NCBI RefSeq assembly: GCF_018991925.1
Contig: NW_024735503.1
Coordinates: 3,575,253-3,639,252, forward strand
DNA length: 64,000 nucleotides
Reading direction: 5' to 3'
Source of the DNA: Homarus americanus
Taxonomy: Eukaryota; Arthropoda; Malacostraca; Decapoda; Nephropidae
The notes under the pieces are model-generated. The model searched no databases. It saw nothing but the letters and a program-made list of their open reading frames with translations, and was not told the origin of the DNA. Shown in pieces: positions 11,391-23,439 of the stretch (position 1 is the stretch's first letter; every line of letters begins with the position of its first letter). The position numbers and the translations under genes are program-made.

Positions 11391-11461
11391 GACCTGTGGT
11401 GTAATGGTCAGCATCCTCGCTTCGCAAAGAGCGGACCCAGGTTCGATACCCGGGCAGGGTG
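11390..11461 (+). mobile_element. tRNA-like sequence, likely a tRNA-derived SINE head
   Basis: A 72-nt stretch has an A-box-like TGGTGTAATGGTCAGCA (11397-11413) and a B-box GGTTCGATACC (11440-11450). The ends CGACCTG and CAGGGTG can form an imperfect acceptor stem, and the D and T arms pair with wobbles. The anticodon stem is broken around a TTCGCAA loop, so a working tRNA is unlikely. It sits between a (GT)n run and the 3' end of a CR1-like LINE; whether that 3' end is the SINE's own tail or a separate insertion cannot be told. Confidence 0.55.
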
Positions 11462-11530
11462 AAACTACACAAGAACATAAGAATGGAGGAAACTGCAGCG
11501 GGCCTATTGGCCCATACTGGGCATTCCCGT

Positions 11531-14481
11531 TTACACCCAACCCCTATTGCTCATATAAGCATCCAACCTATGTTTGAAGCTATTCAGCGTATTCGAGTTA
11601 ATGATGATATTTGGTAACTTGTTCCATTCATCCACTACTCTGTTTCCAAACCAGTGTTTACCTATTTCACGCCTAAATCTAAATTTGTCTAATTTAAAAC
11701 CATTGTTACGAGTTCGCTACTGGTTGGATAGTTTGAGTACCTTTGTAATGTCCCCTTTGTTTAGCGCTGACTTCCACTTATACACCTCTATCAGGTCGCC
11801 CCTCGCTCTACGTCTCTCGAGGGAGTGCAATTTAAGATGCTTTAACCTGTCTCTATACTCAAGGTTCCTAATGCCCGGGATTAGTCTTGTCATTCTCCTC
11901 TGAATTCTTTCCAATGATTCTATATGCATTCTGTAATACGGTGACCAGAACTGAACTGCATAATCCAGGTGTGGTCTCACAAGAGCAAGATACAGTTTTA
12001 GGACGACCTCGCTAGTCTTGTAACTAACACTCCCTTGTTTGAACCCAAGTACTTTATTAGCCTTGTTACGAGCAAAAACACATTGTTTACTTGGCTTAAG
12101 GTTCCTACTTATCATTACTCCTAAATCTCTCTCGCAGTCGGATTTCTCTATGGCATCGTTGTTCATCTGGTATCTGGTTTCCCTGTTTACATCTCCTATA
12201 CTGAGTACTTTACATTTGTCCACGTTGAATTTCATCTGCCATTTTTCAGACCATTCGTAAAATTTGTTTAGATTTGCCTGTAGTTTTGCGGAGTCCTCGT
12301 CAGATTTAACAACACGTCCTATTTTAGTGTCATCAGCAAATTTACTTATGTTGCTGTCTATGCCGATATCTATGTCGTTTATGTATATAATAAATAATAA
12401 TGGTCCAAGTACTGAGCCTTGGGGAACTCCACTTGTGACGTTGCTCCAATGTGACTTAGTGCCGTTAATGTTCACTCGCTGTTTCCTGTCCTGTAACCAC
12501 GCCCTAATCCATTTAAGGATGTTACCTTTGATGCCATGAGCTTCTACCTTTCTAATTAGTCTTTCATGGGGGACTCTGTCAAAGGCTTTGCTAAAGTCGA
12601 GATATACCACATCAAAATTGTGCCCCTCGTCCACCGATTCGAAAACTGATGAAAAGAATGTTAATAGATTAGTTAGACAAGAACGTCCGCTTGTGAAGCC
12701 ATGCTGGGAATCATTGATCAATCGGTGCTTCTCCAGGTGATTTCGAATAGAGTTTGAAATGATTGCTTTCAGTAATTTGCCTACTATTGATGTTAGACTG
12801 ATTGGGCGGTAGTTAGAGGATAGTGACCTATCCCCCTTCTTGAAAATCGGTATTACATTCGCTATCCTCCAGGATTCTGGTACTACACCTGTTTTTAAGG
12901 ACATGTTAAACAACTTTGCTAAGGGCATACTAAGCTCTTCCTTACTTTCCTTTAATACTCTGGCAAATATCTCATCGGGACCAGGTGACTTATTAGGCTT
13001 TAGTTTGTCTAATTGCTTACTAACATCGTTACTAGTCACTACTATCTTGCTAAATTTGTTTGTTCACTATCTCTGAATAGAGTCGTTGCCTCGGGTATCA
13101 TGTTTAAATTTTCGGTGGTGAAAACTGTTCAAAAATATTTATTCAAATTATTGCTCATTTCTCCGTTGTTTTCAGTGAGCTCGCCGGTATCTGACCGTAT
13201 TGGTCCAATCTTTTCTCGTGTTTTAGTTTCATATATTTGGTAGAATCCTTTGGGGTTTGTCTTCGCCTCCCTTGCTATCCTTACCTCATTATTCCTCTTG
13301 GCTTTCCTTATCTCGGTTTTAACCCTACTCGCCAATATCTGAAAATAATCCTGGAGGTAAATTTCGCCACACTTTATCCTTCTACCTATAGCCTTCCTTT
13401 GGCCAATGATGTTCTTTAAATAATTATTTATCCATTTAGGGTCATTGTTGTCTGATCTGAGTTTTTTGTATGGTATGTTCTGCCTTTGTGCATTAAGTAA
13501 CTCATTATTTAAATTGTCGTGGAACTCGGCAGTCTCAGATGTCGTTATCAGGTCGGAGTCATCTGTCAGGTTCACGGCCAAGTGCGACACCCCCTCTCTC
13601 AGCTGCCTCTTTAAACTGTCAAAGTTTGCCCTTCTGAAATCTGGTACTTTAGTGGAATTTTCCTTACGTCTGCCTTGAAAATCTAACTAGAATCGAATTT
13701 CTTTGTGATCGCTGTTTGCAAGTTCGTTCCCTACCTCGACATTGCTAATGAGGTTTTCTGTGTTCGACAAAACTTAATCGAGTATATTATTACCCCGTGT
13801 GGGTTCGGTTATATGTTGACTTAGGAAACAGTCCTGGATCGTCTCGAGAAAATCCTCTGATTCTGAGTTACCCGTAAGGTCAGTCCAATCTATTTGGCCA
13901 AGGTTAAAGTCGCCTACCATACAGACTTTGTTGTGTATGGAGGCCCTGCACATTTCATCCCAGATAAGTCGCTCATTGACTCTATCAAGATTGGGAGGTC
14001 TATATATTACTCCTGTGATTAATTTTTCCCTACCGTCGCTTAATTCTATCCAAATTGTTTCTGTATTCCGCTCAGCTTTTATTTCCTTATTTATTTCACA
14101 CTTCAGATTATCCCTAACATAGATTGCTACTCCGCCTCCTTTCCTGGTCTGCCTATCGGTATGGAACAATTTGTAACCCGCAATTTGGTATTCGATCGGC
14201 AACTCACGTGAGTCTAGGTTGATCCATGTTTCAGTGAATGCTATTATATCGATTTTTTTGGTATATACCAAGGCCCTAATATCATCCATTTTGTTTCTCA
14301 TACTTCTACTGTTCGCGTAGTAGACATTTAAGTTAGTCGTGTTCTGATTCCTCCCTTTACCGCGTTTAGTTTTAAACTCCCTGTTTAATTTAGTTTTGTC
14401 ATTATTCCTAACACTATTTCCCTGTAATCTTTTACTTTGTTTACCCGCTCCCACTGCAGTTACCCCCACCCCCGTGCCCAT
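11531..14481 (-). pseudogene. ORF2 of CR1-like LINE copy 1 (AP endonuclease + reverse transcriptase)
   Basis: The ORF starts MGTGVGVTAVGAGKQSK at 14481. The AP-endonuclease-like part shows YYANSRSMRNK, IIAFTETWINL, TGVIYRPPN and VGDFNLGQIDW; it nicks the target DNA. The RT part shows NKSPGPDEI, YRPISLTSIVGK, VYLDFSKAFDRVPH, SGVPQGSVLGPLLF, and the catalytic box KFADDTKIG (FADD at 12340-12329), then thumb and C-terminal blocks ending SNRGWV. Stops break it at 13774 (Leu codon to TAA), 13129 (TGA) and 11717 (Glu codon to TAG), and a frame change is needed near 13045. Total length, about 980 codons, is normal for a CR1-group ORF2. It copies its own RNA at the nicked site by target-primed reverse transcription. 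Confidence 0.9.
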
Positions 14482-14489
14482 ATGTTCCC

Positions 14490-14790
14490 CTAGCAGTTTA
14501 AAGACTTCGATATCCTTTGAACTGCCCCCTCTAGAGACCCAGCCAGGGTTGCCACCCCATCCCGAGACAGGTGCACCCCATCCCTAGCATAAAGGTCCCT
14601 TCTGCCGTAGAAGTTGTCCCAGTTGTCAATGAATGGGACCGATATTGACTTGCAATATCTGTCAAGACGGTCGTTGACACCAACCGCCCTTGACAACCAT
14701 TTACTGCCAACTCTCCTTCTAGGCAAGACACATGGGCAAGTTTCTTTCCACCAATTGCTCTGTCTACCCAATAGTAATTGGGAACCTGGA
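14490..14790 (-). pseudogene. C-terminal end of CR1-like ORF1 (SGNH-hydrolase type), copy 1
   Basis: The frame VLPRRRVGSKWLSRAVG...NWDNFYGRRDLYARDGVHLSRDG ends at a TAG at 14490, nine bases from the ORF2 start codon. The DGVHLS block is the last catalytic motif (Asp/His) of SGNH/GDSL-type hydrolases. The rest of the domain is seen only in the second copy at 29478-30353. Upstream of PRRRV the two copies differ, so this one either is truncated or carries a short divergent end. Confidence 0.75.
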
Positions 14791-15660
14791 TGTTAATCGA
14801 TTTGCGGATCGTGTTCCGGGGTAATGGTCAGCCATTGCAGTTGGCGAGTTGTCCGGTCTTCTCGGACTATTCCTTGACACTGGGTCGTGCTGCTCGTTAA
14901 CTTAGGGTGTGGTTGTTGTGTTGGCGACAGCTTCTACACCTTAAACAAATTCACGCCTCGGAGGCCCTAGTACCGGCCATCCTCGTTACACGAGGGGCAA
15001 CCATTATAGAGTGTGTGTGTGTTGTGTGTGTGTGTGTGTGTGTGTGTGAGAAACGTAGTTGCCTAAGACTGTTTCCAGATTCTGAAGAAATATAAAAAAT
15101 AAAAGATTGTAGGTTTTTTTGTACTTGATGAGCCGAGGAGTTGAAGAGCGTATCTGACTTAACTCCCTCGACGCCAAGACCAGAAAGAACCTCAAGTACA
15201 CAGTTAATGTTTTAGTGAGTACCTTACCTTTGCTAGATACACAACGTTCACTTACGAGCAGAAATTAATGGACAAAAATAGAATTCAACGCACGGGTATA
15301 TGATTCAACGCAACGAGATATGATTCAACGGACACATTTTAACGTACGGAGACGTGATTCAACATACTACTATTACTACTACTACCACCACTAATTACGG
15401 TATTACTCTCCAGTTATTTAACCTATCAGTATCTTGACGAACACTACAACCACCATAACCCCTCACATCAACAACCACACCATCTTAATAATCACATGTT
15501 CAAGTACCCCACAAACTTCCTGTAGGGGGGGAGGGAGGGGGGGGGGGACCTGAAGGAGGTAGGCAGCACTGGCCCTCTACAACTCACGAGCCCTCAAGAC
15601 CAGCGGTAACACTATAAGCACGGAGCACCCCACAACTCTTGCTACACTCTCTGGGGCTGT
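14791..15660. other. 870 bp without a supported gene; (GT)n at 15011-15048
   Basis: Contains a GT microsatellite and an ATGATTCAACG-like short repeat near 15280-15365. No coding or RNA feature was recognised. Confidence 0.4.
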
Positions 15661-16066
15661 CAATTCAATTCAATTTCAATTGTTTATTCCTTGATAGAGG
15701 AAGCGGGATCCTAGTGCTGTCACTAGGTACCCCTGTTCAATGACACCAGAAGCATCTGGCAAGTGTCACAAGTATATATAAATATTATAAAGGGGCTTAC
15801 TAAAGCCTAAGGAAGGAAGGAAGGATATTCCTTTAACACATAATCAATATTATTTACAAAATATCTGGCGAGTATGGGGAGGACCATCGTGTCTCCGTCA
15901 GGGGGTCGTGGAGTGGTGGTCCAGCAGGTGTCACGGAAGCGTTGTGTGTGGGGACATCTTAGGAGGTAGTGGATAAGGGTGCTGCTGTCGGGTCTTCTGC
16001 ATAATGCACAAGAACGTTGCTCAGGGGATGCGGGGATACCAATCTCCCAAGCAAAGACATACCCAA
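15661..16066 (-). mobile_element. 3' end of a LINE fragment (LINE C) left of the hAT insertion
   Basis: On the minus strand it encodes GYVFAWEIGIPAS, a CCHC-like cluster (CALC...HYLLRC) and ends at a stop at 15807. A 3' untranslated region follows, with an (ATTGA)n tail at 15682-15661. The reading frame enters directly from the hAT boundary at 16066. Its upstream continuation is found beyond the other side of the hAT element at 19193-19097. Confidence 0.75.
16059..16066. repeat. Target-site duplication of the hAT element (left)
   Basis: ATACCCAA, repeated exactly at 19097-19104. It fits the nTnnnnAn pattern known for the Ac group of hAT elements. Confidence 0.88.
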
Positions 16067-16113
16067 TAGAGTGTGTCATAGGAGGGAAGATCAGCTAAAA
16101 CTAATGGCCCATG
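16067..16113. repeat. Left terminal inverted repeat of the hAT element
   Basis: Outer 14 bp (TAGAGTGTGTCATA) pair with the right end with one mismatch; GGAGG and GGCCCATG are further shared blocks. Confidence 0.85.
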
Positions 16114-16292
16114 ACTTTTTTGGTAGATTTTAGTGTATATAAACAGAAAATAATTTCAGTTTCAATATTTTGCAACCTTTTGCTAGGTAAATTTTAGCGT
16201 GAAATTTATCGAAAATCTAACGCACAGCTGCATTAGTGCATTACAATTAAATAGTGAACATTGCTTTCTGACTTCATTCTTTAACAACCCAA

Positions 16293-16317
16293 CTAACAAT
16301 ATTTTTTTCTGTTTCAG
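16293..16317 (+). promoter_or_regulatory. Predicted 3' splice site before the transposase start
   Basis: A branch-point-like CTAAC (16293-16297) is followed by a T-rich tract and TTTCAG ending at 16317. The first good ATG is 35 bp downstream at 16352. This is what an acceptor for a 5' untranslated intron looks like; the donor is not identified. Confidence 0.45.
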
Positions 16318-16351
16318 ATTCTGATGCATTTATAAGTTGATAATATTTGCG

Positions 16352-18781
16352 ATGGCTGCTTGTGTCAGGACGAGGAACCAAAAATCCAGCCATCTCAGTC
16401 ACTATCTTGGGTCTGGGAGAGAGCTCCTGAAGTCGGAGTTGCCTACATTGAGAGATGCTTTGAGATACAGTGTTTTAATCAGGCAAATCAGTGAAAAGAA
16501 CCAAAGAACTTACACAAACAAAGACATTGCCAGTGGTATGACCAAAGCTGTCTTGGCACAGTACACTCTGGCTAACGCTCAGTTCAAGCCTCCAGTCATA
16601 ACAAGTCAGAAGAAGATTAGTGAGAGACTGCTAGCCAGTTGGGAAAAGGCAAGAGATATCTCTCTTAGGAGAGGAAAACTTGCAGTTAAGGACAGCTTTG
16701 CCAAGCAACTGGACCAGTTATTTGACATAATTACTTGCAAGTGCCCAATTGTTCTCTGTCCTGAGTTTGGATGCGATCGTGACTGTAAATCCGAGGCCCA
16801 CATCTCCTGTATTTGCAAGCGTGAACTGAAGATTCCTGTGATCGAACTGGCATTTGTCAAAGCACAGAGAGAGAAGACTGGCAGTATAGGGGCTCTCATG
16901 ATTTCTAGCCAAGATATTCCGGAGTCCAAGAGACAGGAGGCTGCCACAGAGAGACAGAAGAGGAGAAGAGTTGCCGAGGAAAAGAGACTTGAGAAGGCCC
17001 AGGGTGAGGTAAAAAAGGCCGATGATTGGAGTCAAGCTGATTCAGAGTTTAATGACTTCCCCATGGCTGATCCGAGTGCTGACCAGGAGAATGGTGACTT
17101 TGTCCCTAACCCAGAAAATAATGATCCCAAACCTTCCAGGCATAAGATTCGAAATAGGAAAGATATCCCGAGCATAGCTCTGGCCAGCATGCGACACCAC
17201 ACTGGTCTCAGAGAAACTGCAGAGATAGCAACAGCTGCCTGGGTTGACGGTGGTTTGATAACACCTGATGATGTTCACCTGGTGATAGATCATAACAAAG
17301 TAAGGAGAGCTCAGGAGAAACTTGTCAGTAACCTAGAAGAGGAGTTTGATAAGGGGATAAGAGAAAATGGAATCAATTGTTTGTTCTTTGATGGGAGAAG
17401 GGATGACACTAAAGTGTTCATGAAAGTTGGAGATTCTGACAAGTTGTTCCCTGCCATGGTGAAGGAGGAACACTACTCCTGCTGCAGTGAACCAGGAGGG
17501 AAGTATTTGTGGCATTTCACTCAGAGAAAGATGACATCAGGAAACCAGCTGAGATAGTGGCAGATAACATTGTGAACTGGCTCAGAGAGAGGAACGTAGA
17601 CCAGACCCTGCAGGCCATTGGAGGGGACAGCACCAACACGAACACAGGGTGGCAAGGGGGGGTCATACAGTGGATAGAGCGGAAGATTGGGAGGAAGCTG
17701 GTCTGGATTGTTTGTGACCTCCACACCAACGAGTTGCCACTCAGACATCTGATCCAGGAGCTGGATGGCAAGACTCTTTCAAACAACAGATGGTCTGGTC
17801 CTCTTGGCAAGATGCTGGACTCTGCCACTGAGTTAGAAATAAATCCGAGCTTTGAAAAAATCACAGTTGGCCCTCCACTCGTTGAGCTGGCACATACTGT
17901 CATTGACGACCTGAGTACTGACCAGTACTATGGTTACATGATTTGCAGTGCCATCAAAACTGGGGTCATGCCTGATAGACTTGCTTACCTGCAGATAAGT
18001 CCAGTCTCACATTCTAGGTGGCTCACAACGGCTCTCAGGTTCTGCAGAATTTGGGTCGCTCATCATAAACTGAAAGGGAACCAGCTTCACAACCTGAGAC
18101 TTATTGTCCAATTCATCGTGAGTGTCTACTTGCCAAATTGGTTCAACACCAAGGTCAAGTCATCGTTCTCCGAAGGTCAGAGGCATGTTCTCTTCTAGCT
18201 TGAGCTCCTGAGGAGTCAGCCAAGGAAGGTTGTTCAGATTGTGAAGCAGACTGTGAGGAGATCTTCCTGGTATGCTCATCCCGAGGCAGTTCTGCAGACA
18301 ATGCTCTGCAGTAAGGATGAGGAGGAGAGAAGAGTGGCAGTCAAAAAGATCTTGGATATGAGACTTATGAGAGGATCTGGGCATGACGAATCAGTTGGTG
18401 ACGATTCCTTCAGGGTCAGGAAGACTCCTGAAGTCAATCTAGGTGCCAAGACCCTCACTGATCTCATAGATCTGGATAACATCCAGGCTGGCAGTGAGCC
18501 CCTCTACCTGCAGCCTCACCAATGTTCAAGTCAGAGCTTTCCTGGACAACCCCATGCATGTCCCTGCCTGGCCCTCGCACACCCAGAGTATAGAGCGTTG
18601 TGTACAGCAAGTGAGCGAGGCCAGCAGTCACGTGTACAGCCAGGAGAGGAGGGAAGGCTACATCCGAGCTCAGGTGGTCAGCAGGGAGGTGATGAGTAGA
18701 AACAGAAGCAAGAAAGACATGTTCTCTATGGTGTGCAGCAACACCGGTCGTAGTAGTAAAACCGGTTTTGTATTTGATTGA
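16352..18781 (+). pseudogene. hAT-like transposase, broken (about 810 codons over three frames)
   Basis: The start chosen is the ATG at 16352 (MAACVRTRNQ). Residues 129-155 hold a Cys/His cluster (C129, C131, C136, C141, C145, H150, C153, C155), a probable zinc-binding domain in place of the usual BED finger. Residues 195-225 are basic and charged. The catalytic core then shows CLFFDGRRDDT (candidate first Asp, D347), AIGGDSTNTNTGWQGG (second Asp), WIVCDLHTNELPLRHL (a CxxH motif), VSHSRWLTTA (RW motif) and QSIERCVQQVSEAS (candidate Glu near the C terminus). This order is the hAT signature. A frame change near 17520-17545, a TAG at 18196-18198 and a second frame change near 18490-18540 disable it. 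An AATAAA lies at 18810-18815. I recall close relatives as unnamed proteins in arthropods and cnidarians; the hAT assignment rests on the motifs plus the element's ends. Confidence 0.8.
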
Positions 18782-19039
18782 TTTTGTTTTCTAAAGGAAT
18801 ATTAAATTTAATAAATGTGTCAAGATCATTCGTTTCACTATTCTGGATAATTTTCATCCTAATAAATTAACCTGATACATTTACTTTACTTTAAATAAGC
18901 TATTTAGTGGTGTTGGTAAAAGGGTGGGAATACTGAATTTTCATAAGATTTCAAGTTAAAATTTACCTAACAAAAAATGAAAACTTTTCAAATCTGAAGA
19001 TATCACATGATTCTGCACATACAACTACATCATTAATAC

Positions 19040-19096
19040 CATGGGCCGATTTTTCAAACTCAAAAAAAAAAATTCGCCTCCGTATGACACACCCTA
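19040..19096. repeat. Right terminal inverted repeat of the hAT element
   Basis: Contains CATGGGCC, an A-rich stretch and the terminal TATGACACACCCTA. Confidence 0.85.
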
Positions 19097-19193
19097 ATAC
19101 CCAATGATGATTCGGGCAGCAATCACGTCCCCTTTCCGCGACCCTTTCCCGTAGACTGGGGCTGTCCAGAGATACAGTACTTCCGATACGTGG
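19097..19193 (-). mobile_element. LINE C fragment right of the hAT insertion
   Basis: On the minus strand it reads VLYLWTAP...KGDVIAARIIIGY, and the last codons run into the hAT boundary. The protein continues at 16066 as VFAWEIG after one copy of the duplication is removed. The fragment is cut on the other side by a (GGT)n microsatellite. Confidence 0.7.
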
Positions 19194-19372
19194 TGGTGGT
19201 GGTATTGATGGCGGTGGTGATGGTGGTGGTGATGGAGATGGTGGTGGTGGTGGTATTGATGGCGGTGGTGATGGTGGTGGTGATGGTGGTGGAGATGGTG
19301 GTGGTGTTGATGGCGGTGGTGGTGGTGATGGTGGTGGTGCCGGCGGTGGTGGTGGTGGTGATGGTGGGCGAC
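19190..19372. repeat. (GGT)n / (GGTGAT)n microsatellite
   Basis: Imperfect GGT and GAT trinucleotides for about 180 bp. Confidence 0.95.
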
Positions 19373-19436
19373 CATAACAGACTGCACAGACAATAACAAC
19401 AGGATAACCTTATTACAACAGCATGTAGATGACGGT

Positions 19437-19795
19437 ACTACAACAGCCACTACAACATCTGGCAAAAGCCACAACAACAGACACTACAACATCCGGCAAA
19501 AACAACAACAACAGACACTACAACATCCGGCAAAAACCTGAACCTGCAACATCCGGCAAAAGTCACAACAGACACTACAACATCCGGCAAAAAAAAACAA
19601 CAACAGACACTACAACATCCGGCAAAAGCCACAACAACAGACACTACAACATCCGACAAAAACCACAAGACACTACAACATCCGACAAAAGCCACAACAA
19701 CAGGCACTACAACATCCGACAAAAGCCACAACAACAGGCACTACAACATCCGACAAAAGCCACAACAGCATCCGGCAAAAGCCACAGCAAGAGCA
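19437..19795. repeat. Minisatellite, units about 30-36 bp, about 10 copies
   Basis: Units contain ACACTACAACATCCGGCAAA and a CCACAACAACA spacer of variable length. Confidence 0.88.
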
Positions 19796-20699
19796 GGGCG
19801 TCAGAGCCAGGGTCCGCTACAACACCAATAACAATATATTTCTTTAACCAAACTAAAACAGCTCAGCCAGCTCCACCAGGGACGTGTAGGGCGTCTCTGT
19901 CTCCAGTACGACGAGGACGATGATGAAGGAGATGGGGTATAAAGAGGGGAAAAGGAAAAGGGAGAAAGTAAACAAGAACGAAGAGGAGGAAGAAATGAAG
20001 GAGGACAAGGAGAATAAACGGAAGGAGGAAGACGGGGAAGGATGACAGTGAGTAAGGCAACACAAAGCTGACGATGGCGTGGCGAATGATTGAGGTTGTG
20101 GTGGTGGTGGTAGTGGTAATGTAGTTGGAAATGATGGTATAGAAAATGATGTGGGTAGTGGTGGCAGGGCAGGGCAGGGCAGGGCAGCACAGCACATGGA
20201 CCTACACCCCCCCCCACCTCACGGTCACCGCCTGCCAGATGGGAAACGCCATCACCCCTTCTACCACTACCCCCGCCCTAATGACACATCTTTACTGCCC
20301 CCCCTTACATCCCACCTGCTGCCACCACTGACACCACCAACATCCTCCTCCACCACCTGCTGCTACCAATAACACGAAGTTTGGCGGCCACCACCACTGC
20401 TACTAACATTAGGTTTGGCCACTACCAACACCAATCACCAACAGTAACTTTAGCCACCACCACCACTACTACTACTACTATTACTAACAATAAGTTTGGC
20501 CACTACCACTACCACCACTACTAACAATAAGTTTGGCCACCACCAGACTGAAACAATTTTCGGGAGGATATTAAAGTCGAGCCGTTTATCTTGGGGTCCT
20601 CTCCTCGACCACCACCAGGCGGCTCCAAGCCCGGCTCGTCCCAAGTCCTGTTTTTACGTCAATGGTCTTAAAAAGCCCTGTTACTCCCCAGTCCACACA
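19796..20699. other. 0.9 kb without a gene; short simple repeats
   Basis: Purine-rich sequence (19930-20040), GGGCA repeats (20164-20186) and ACT/CCA trinucleotide runs (20454-20525). A sequence AATAAGTTTGGCCACTACCA is repeated three times near 20410-20540. Confidence 0.5.
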
Positions 20700-21860
20700 A
20701 TTATTAGCCCAACTGGTCCCATACCCAGCAGGTCCCACGTCCAGCTGGTCCCATACCCAGCAGGTCCCACGTCCAGCTGGTCCCACACCCAGCAGGTCCC
20801 ACGTCCAGCTGGTCCCACGTCCAGCAGGTCCCACGTCCAGCAGGTCCCACGTCCAGCTGGTCCCACGTCCAGCTGGTCCCACGTCCAGATGGCCCCACGT
20901 CCAGCATGCCCCACCGTCCAGCTGGTCCCACGCCAAGCAAGTCCCACGTCCAGCAGGTCCCACGTCCAGCAGGTCCCACGTCCAGCTGGTCCCATACCCA
21001 GCAGGTCCCACGTCCAGCAGGTACCACGTCCAGCTGGTCCCCATGCCCAGCAGGGTCCCACGTCCAGCACGGCAGGTCCCACGTCCAGCAGGTCCACGCC
21101 CAGCAGGAACCATACCCAGCAGGTGGTGCCACGTCCAGCAGGTCCCACGTCCAGCAGGTCACGTCACGTCCAGCAGGTCCCACATCCAGTTGGTCCCCAG
21201 CAGGTCCCACTTCCTGCTGGTCCACACGGCAGGTCCACGCCCAGCAGGTGCCACGTCCAGCAGGTCCCACGCCCAGCAGGTACCATGCCCAGCAGGTCCC
21301 GTCCTTGGGTCCCACGTCCAGCAGGTCCCATACCCAGCAGGTCTCATACCAAGGAAGTCCCACATCCAGCTGGTCCCACTTTCTGCTGGTCCCACGCCCA
21401 GCAGGTCCCACGCCCAGCAGGTCCCACTTCCTGCTGGTCCCATACCCAGCAAGTCCCACATTCAACTGGTTCCATACCCAGCAGGTCCCACTTCCTGCTG
21501 GTCCCACGCCCAGCAGGTTCCACGCCCAGCAGGTGCCACGTCCAGCAGGTCCCACGCCCAGCAGGTACCATACCCAGCAGGTCCCACGTCCAGCAGGTCC
21601 CACGTCCAGCAGGTCCCATACCCAGCAGGTCCCATACCCAGCAAGTCCCACATCCAGCTGGTCCCACGCCCAGCAGGTCCCACGCCCAGCAGGTCCCACG
21701 CCCAGCAGGTCCCACTTCCTGCTGGTCCCATACCCAGCAAGCCCCACATCCAGCTGGTCCCATACCCAGCTGGTCCCACTTCCTGCTGGTCCCACGCCCA
21801 GCAGGTCCCACGCCCAGCAGGTCCCACGTCCAGCTGATCCCACGCCCTGGTGACCTCAAA
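20700..21860. repeat. 16-bp minisatellite, about 1.15 kb
   Basis: Units GGTCCCACGTCCAGCA and close variants (GGTCCCATACCCAGCA, GGTCCCACTTCCTGCT). Frames of 300-460 codons on both strands run through it only because the variants lack stops. Confidence 0.95.
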
Positions 21861-22027
21861 CCTCGTTGATCCCGAGTTCTCCTCAGGTCAGATAACGTGA
21901 AGACTTGCATACGTCAGCGTCGTAACACACGGGGCAAGAGTCCACCATAACGCCGAGGCTTAATGCTCCTCCAACACCTTGCTGGCTGTAAATCTTGAGG
22001 ACCTTGGTGACAGAGCTGGTGAAGTCC

Positions 22028-22208
22028 CTCGCCGCCCCACAACACAGTCCCCCGCCGCCCCACAACACAGTCCCTCGCTGCCCCCACAACACAGTCCCTC
22101 GCTGCCCCCACAACACAGTCTCCCGCAGCCCCACTGCCCACAGTCCCTCGTCGCCCCCACAACACAGTCCCTCATACGCCCCACAACACAGTCCCTCGCC
22201 CCATAACA
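22028..22208. repeat. Minisatellite of about 19-25 bp
   Basis: Units CCCACAACACAGTCCCTCGC with variable spacers. Confidence 0.85.
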
Positions 22209-22256
22209 CAATCAGAGGTCCTTAACTTTGAGAGCCAAGACATTTAATACTAGTTA

Positions 22257-23439
<1,183 letters not shown>

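Larger units (their letters stand above)
11468..14790 (-). mobile_element. CR1-like LINE, copy 1, 5'-truncated
   Basis: On the minus strand: the end of an ORF1 with a DGVHLS motif (14790-14490), then ORF2 with endonuclease and reverse transcriptase (14481-11531), then a ~60-bp 3' end finishing in CATTCTTATGTTCTTG. The 3' end matches the copy at 26472 and remnants near 44135. The 5' part of ORF1 is missing. It is broken by several stops but the sequence is well preserved, so it is a fairly young insertion. Confidence 0.9.
16067..19096 (+). mobile_element. Complete hAT-superfamily DNA transposon, 3,030 bp
   Basis: Left end TAGAGTGTGTCATA (16067-16080) and right end TATGACACACCCTA (19083-19096) form a 14-bp inverted repeat with one mismatch. 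A second matched inverted block, GGCCCATG (16106-16113) and CATGGGCC (19040-19047), extends the relation to about 55 bp. Exact 8-bp duplications ATACCCAA flank it. The ends fit the hAT rule YARNG and the duplication length fits hAT. Removing the element and one duplication restores a LINE reading frame across the junction. It carries a single transposase-like gene, now broken. Confidence 0.88.

Noticed and set aside
11390..11461. Functional tRNA gene
   Set aside because: The anticodon stem does not pair and the acceptor stem has mismatches; a SINE head is more likely.
18196..18198. Recoded or read-through stop in the transposase
   Set aside because: Two frameshifts in the same gene make simple decay the better explanation.
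20496..21869. Long frames on both strands (315-457 codons)
   Set aside because: They are produced by the 16-bp minisatellite; several frames are open at once.
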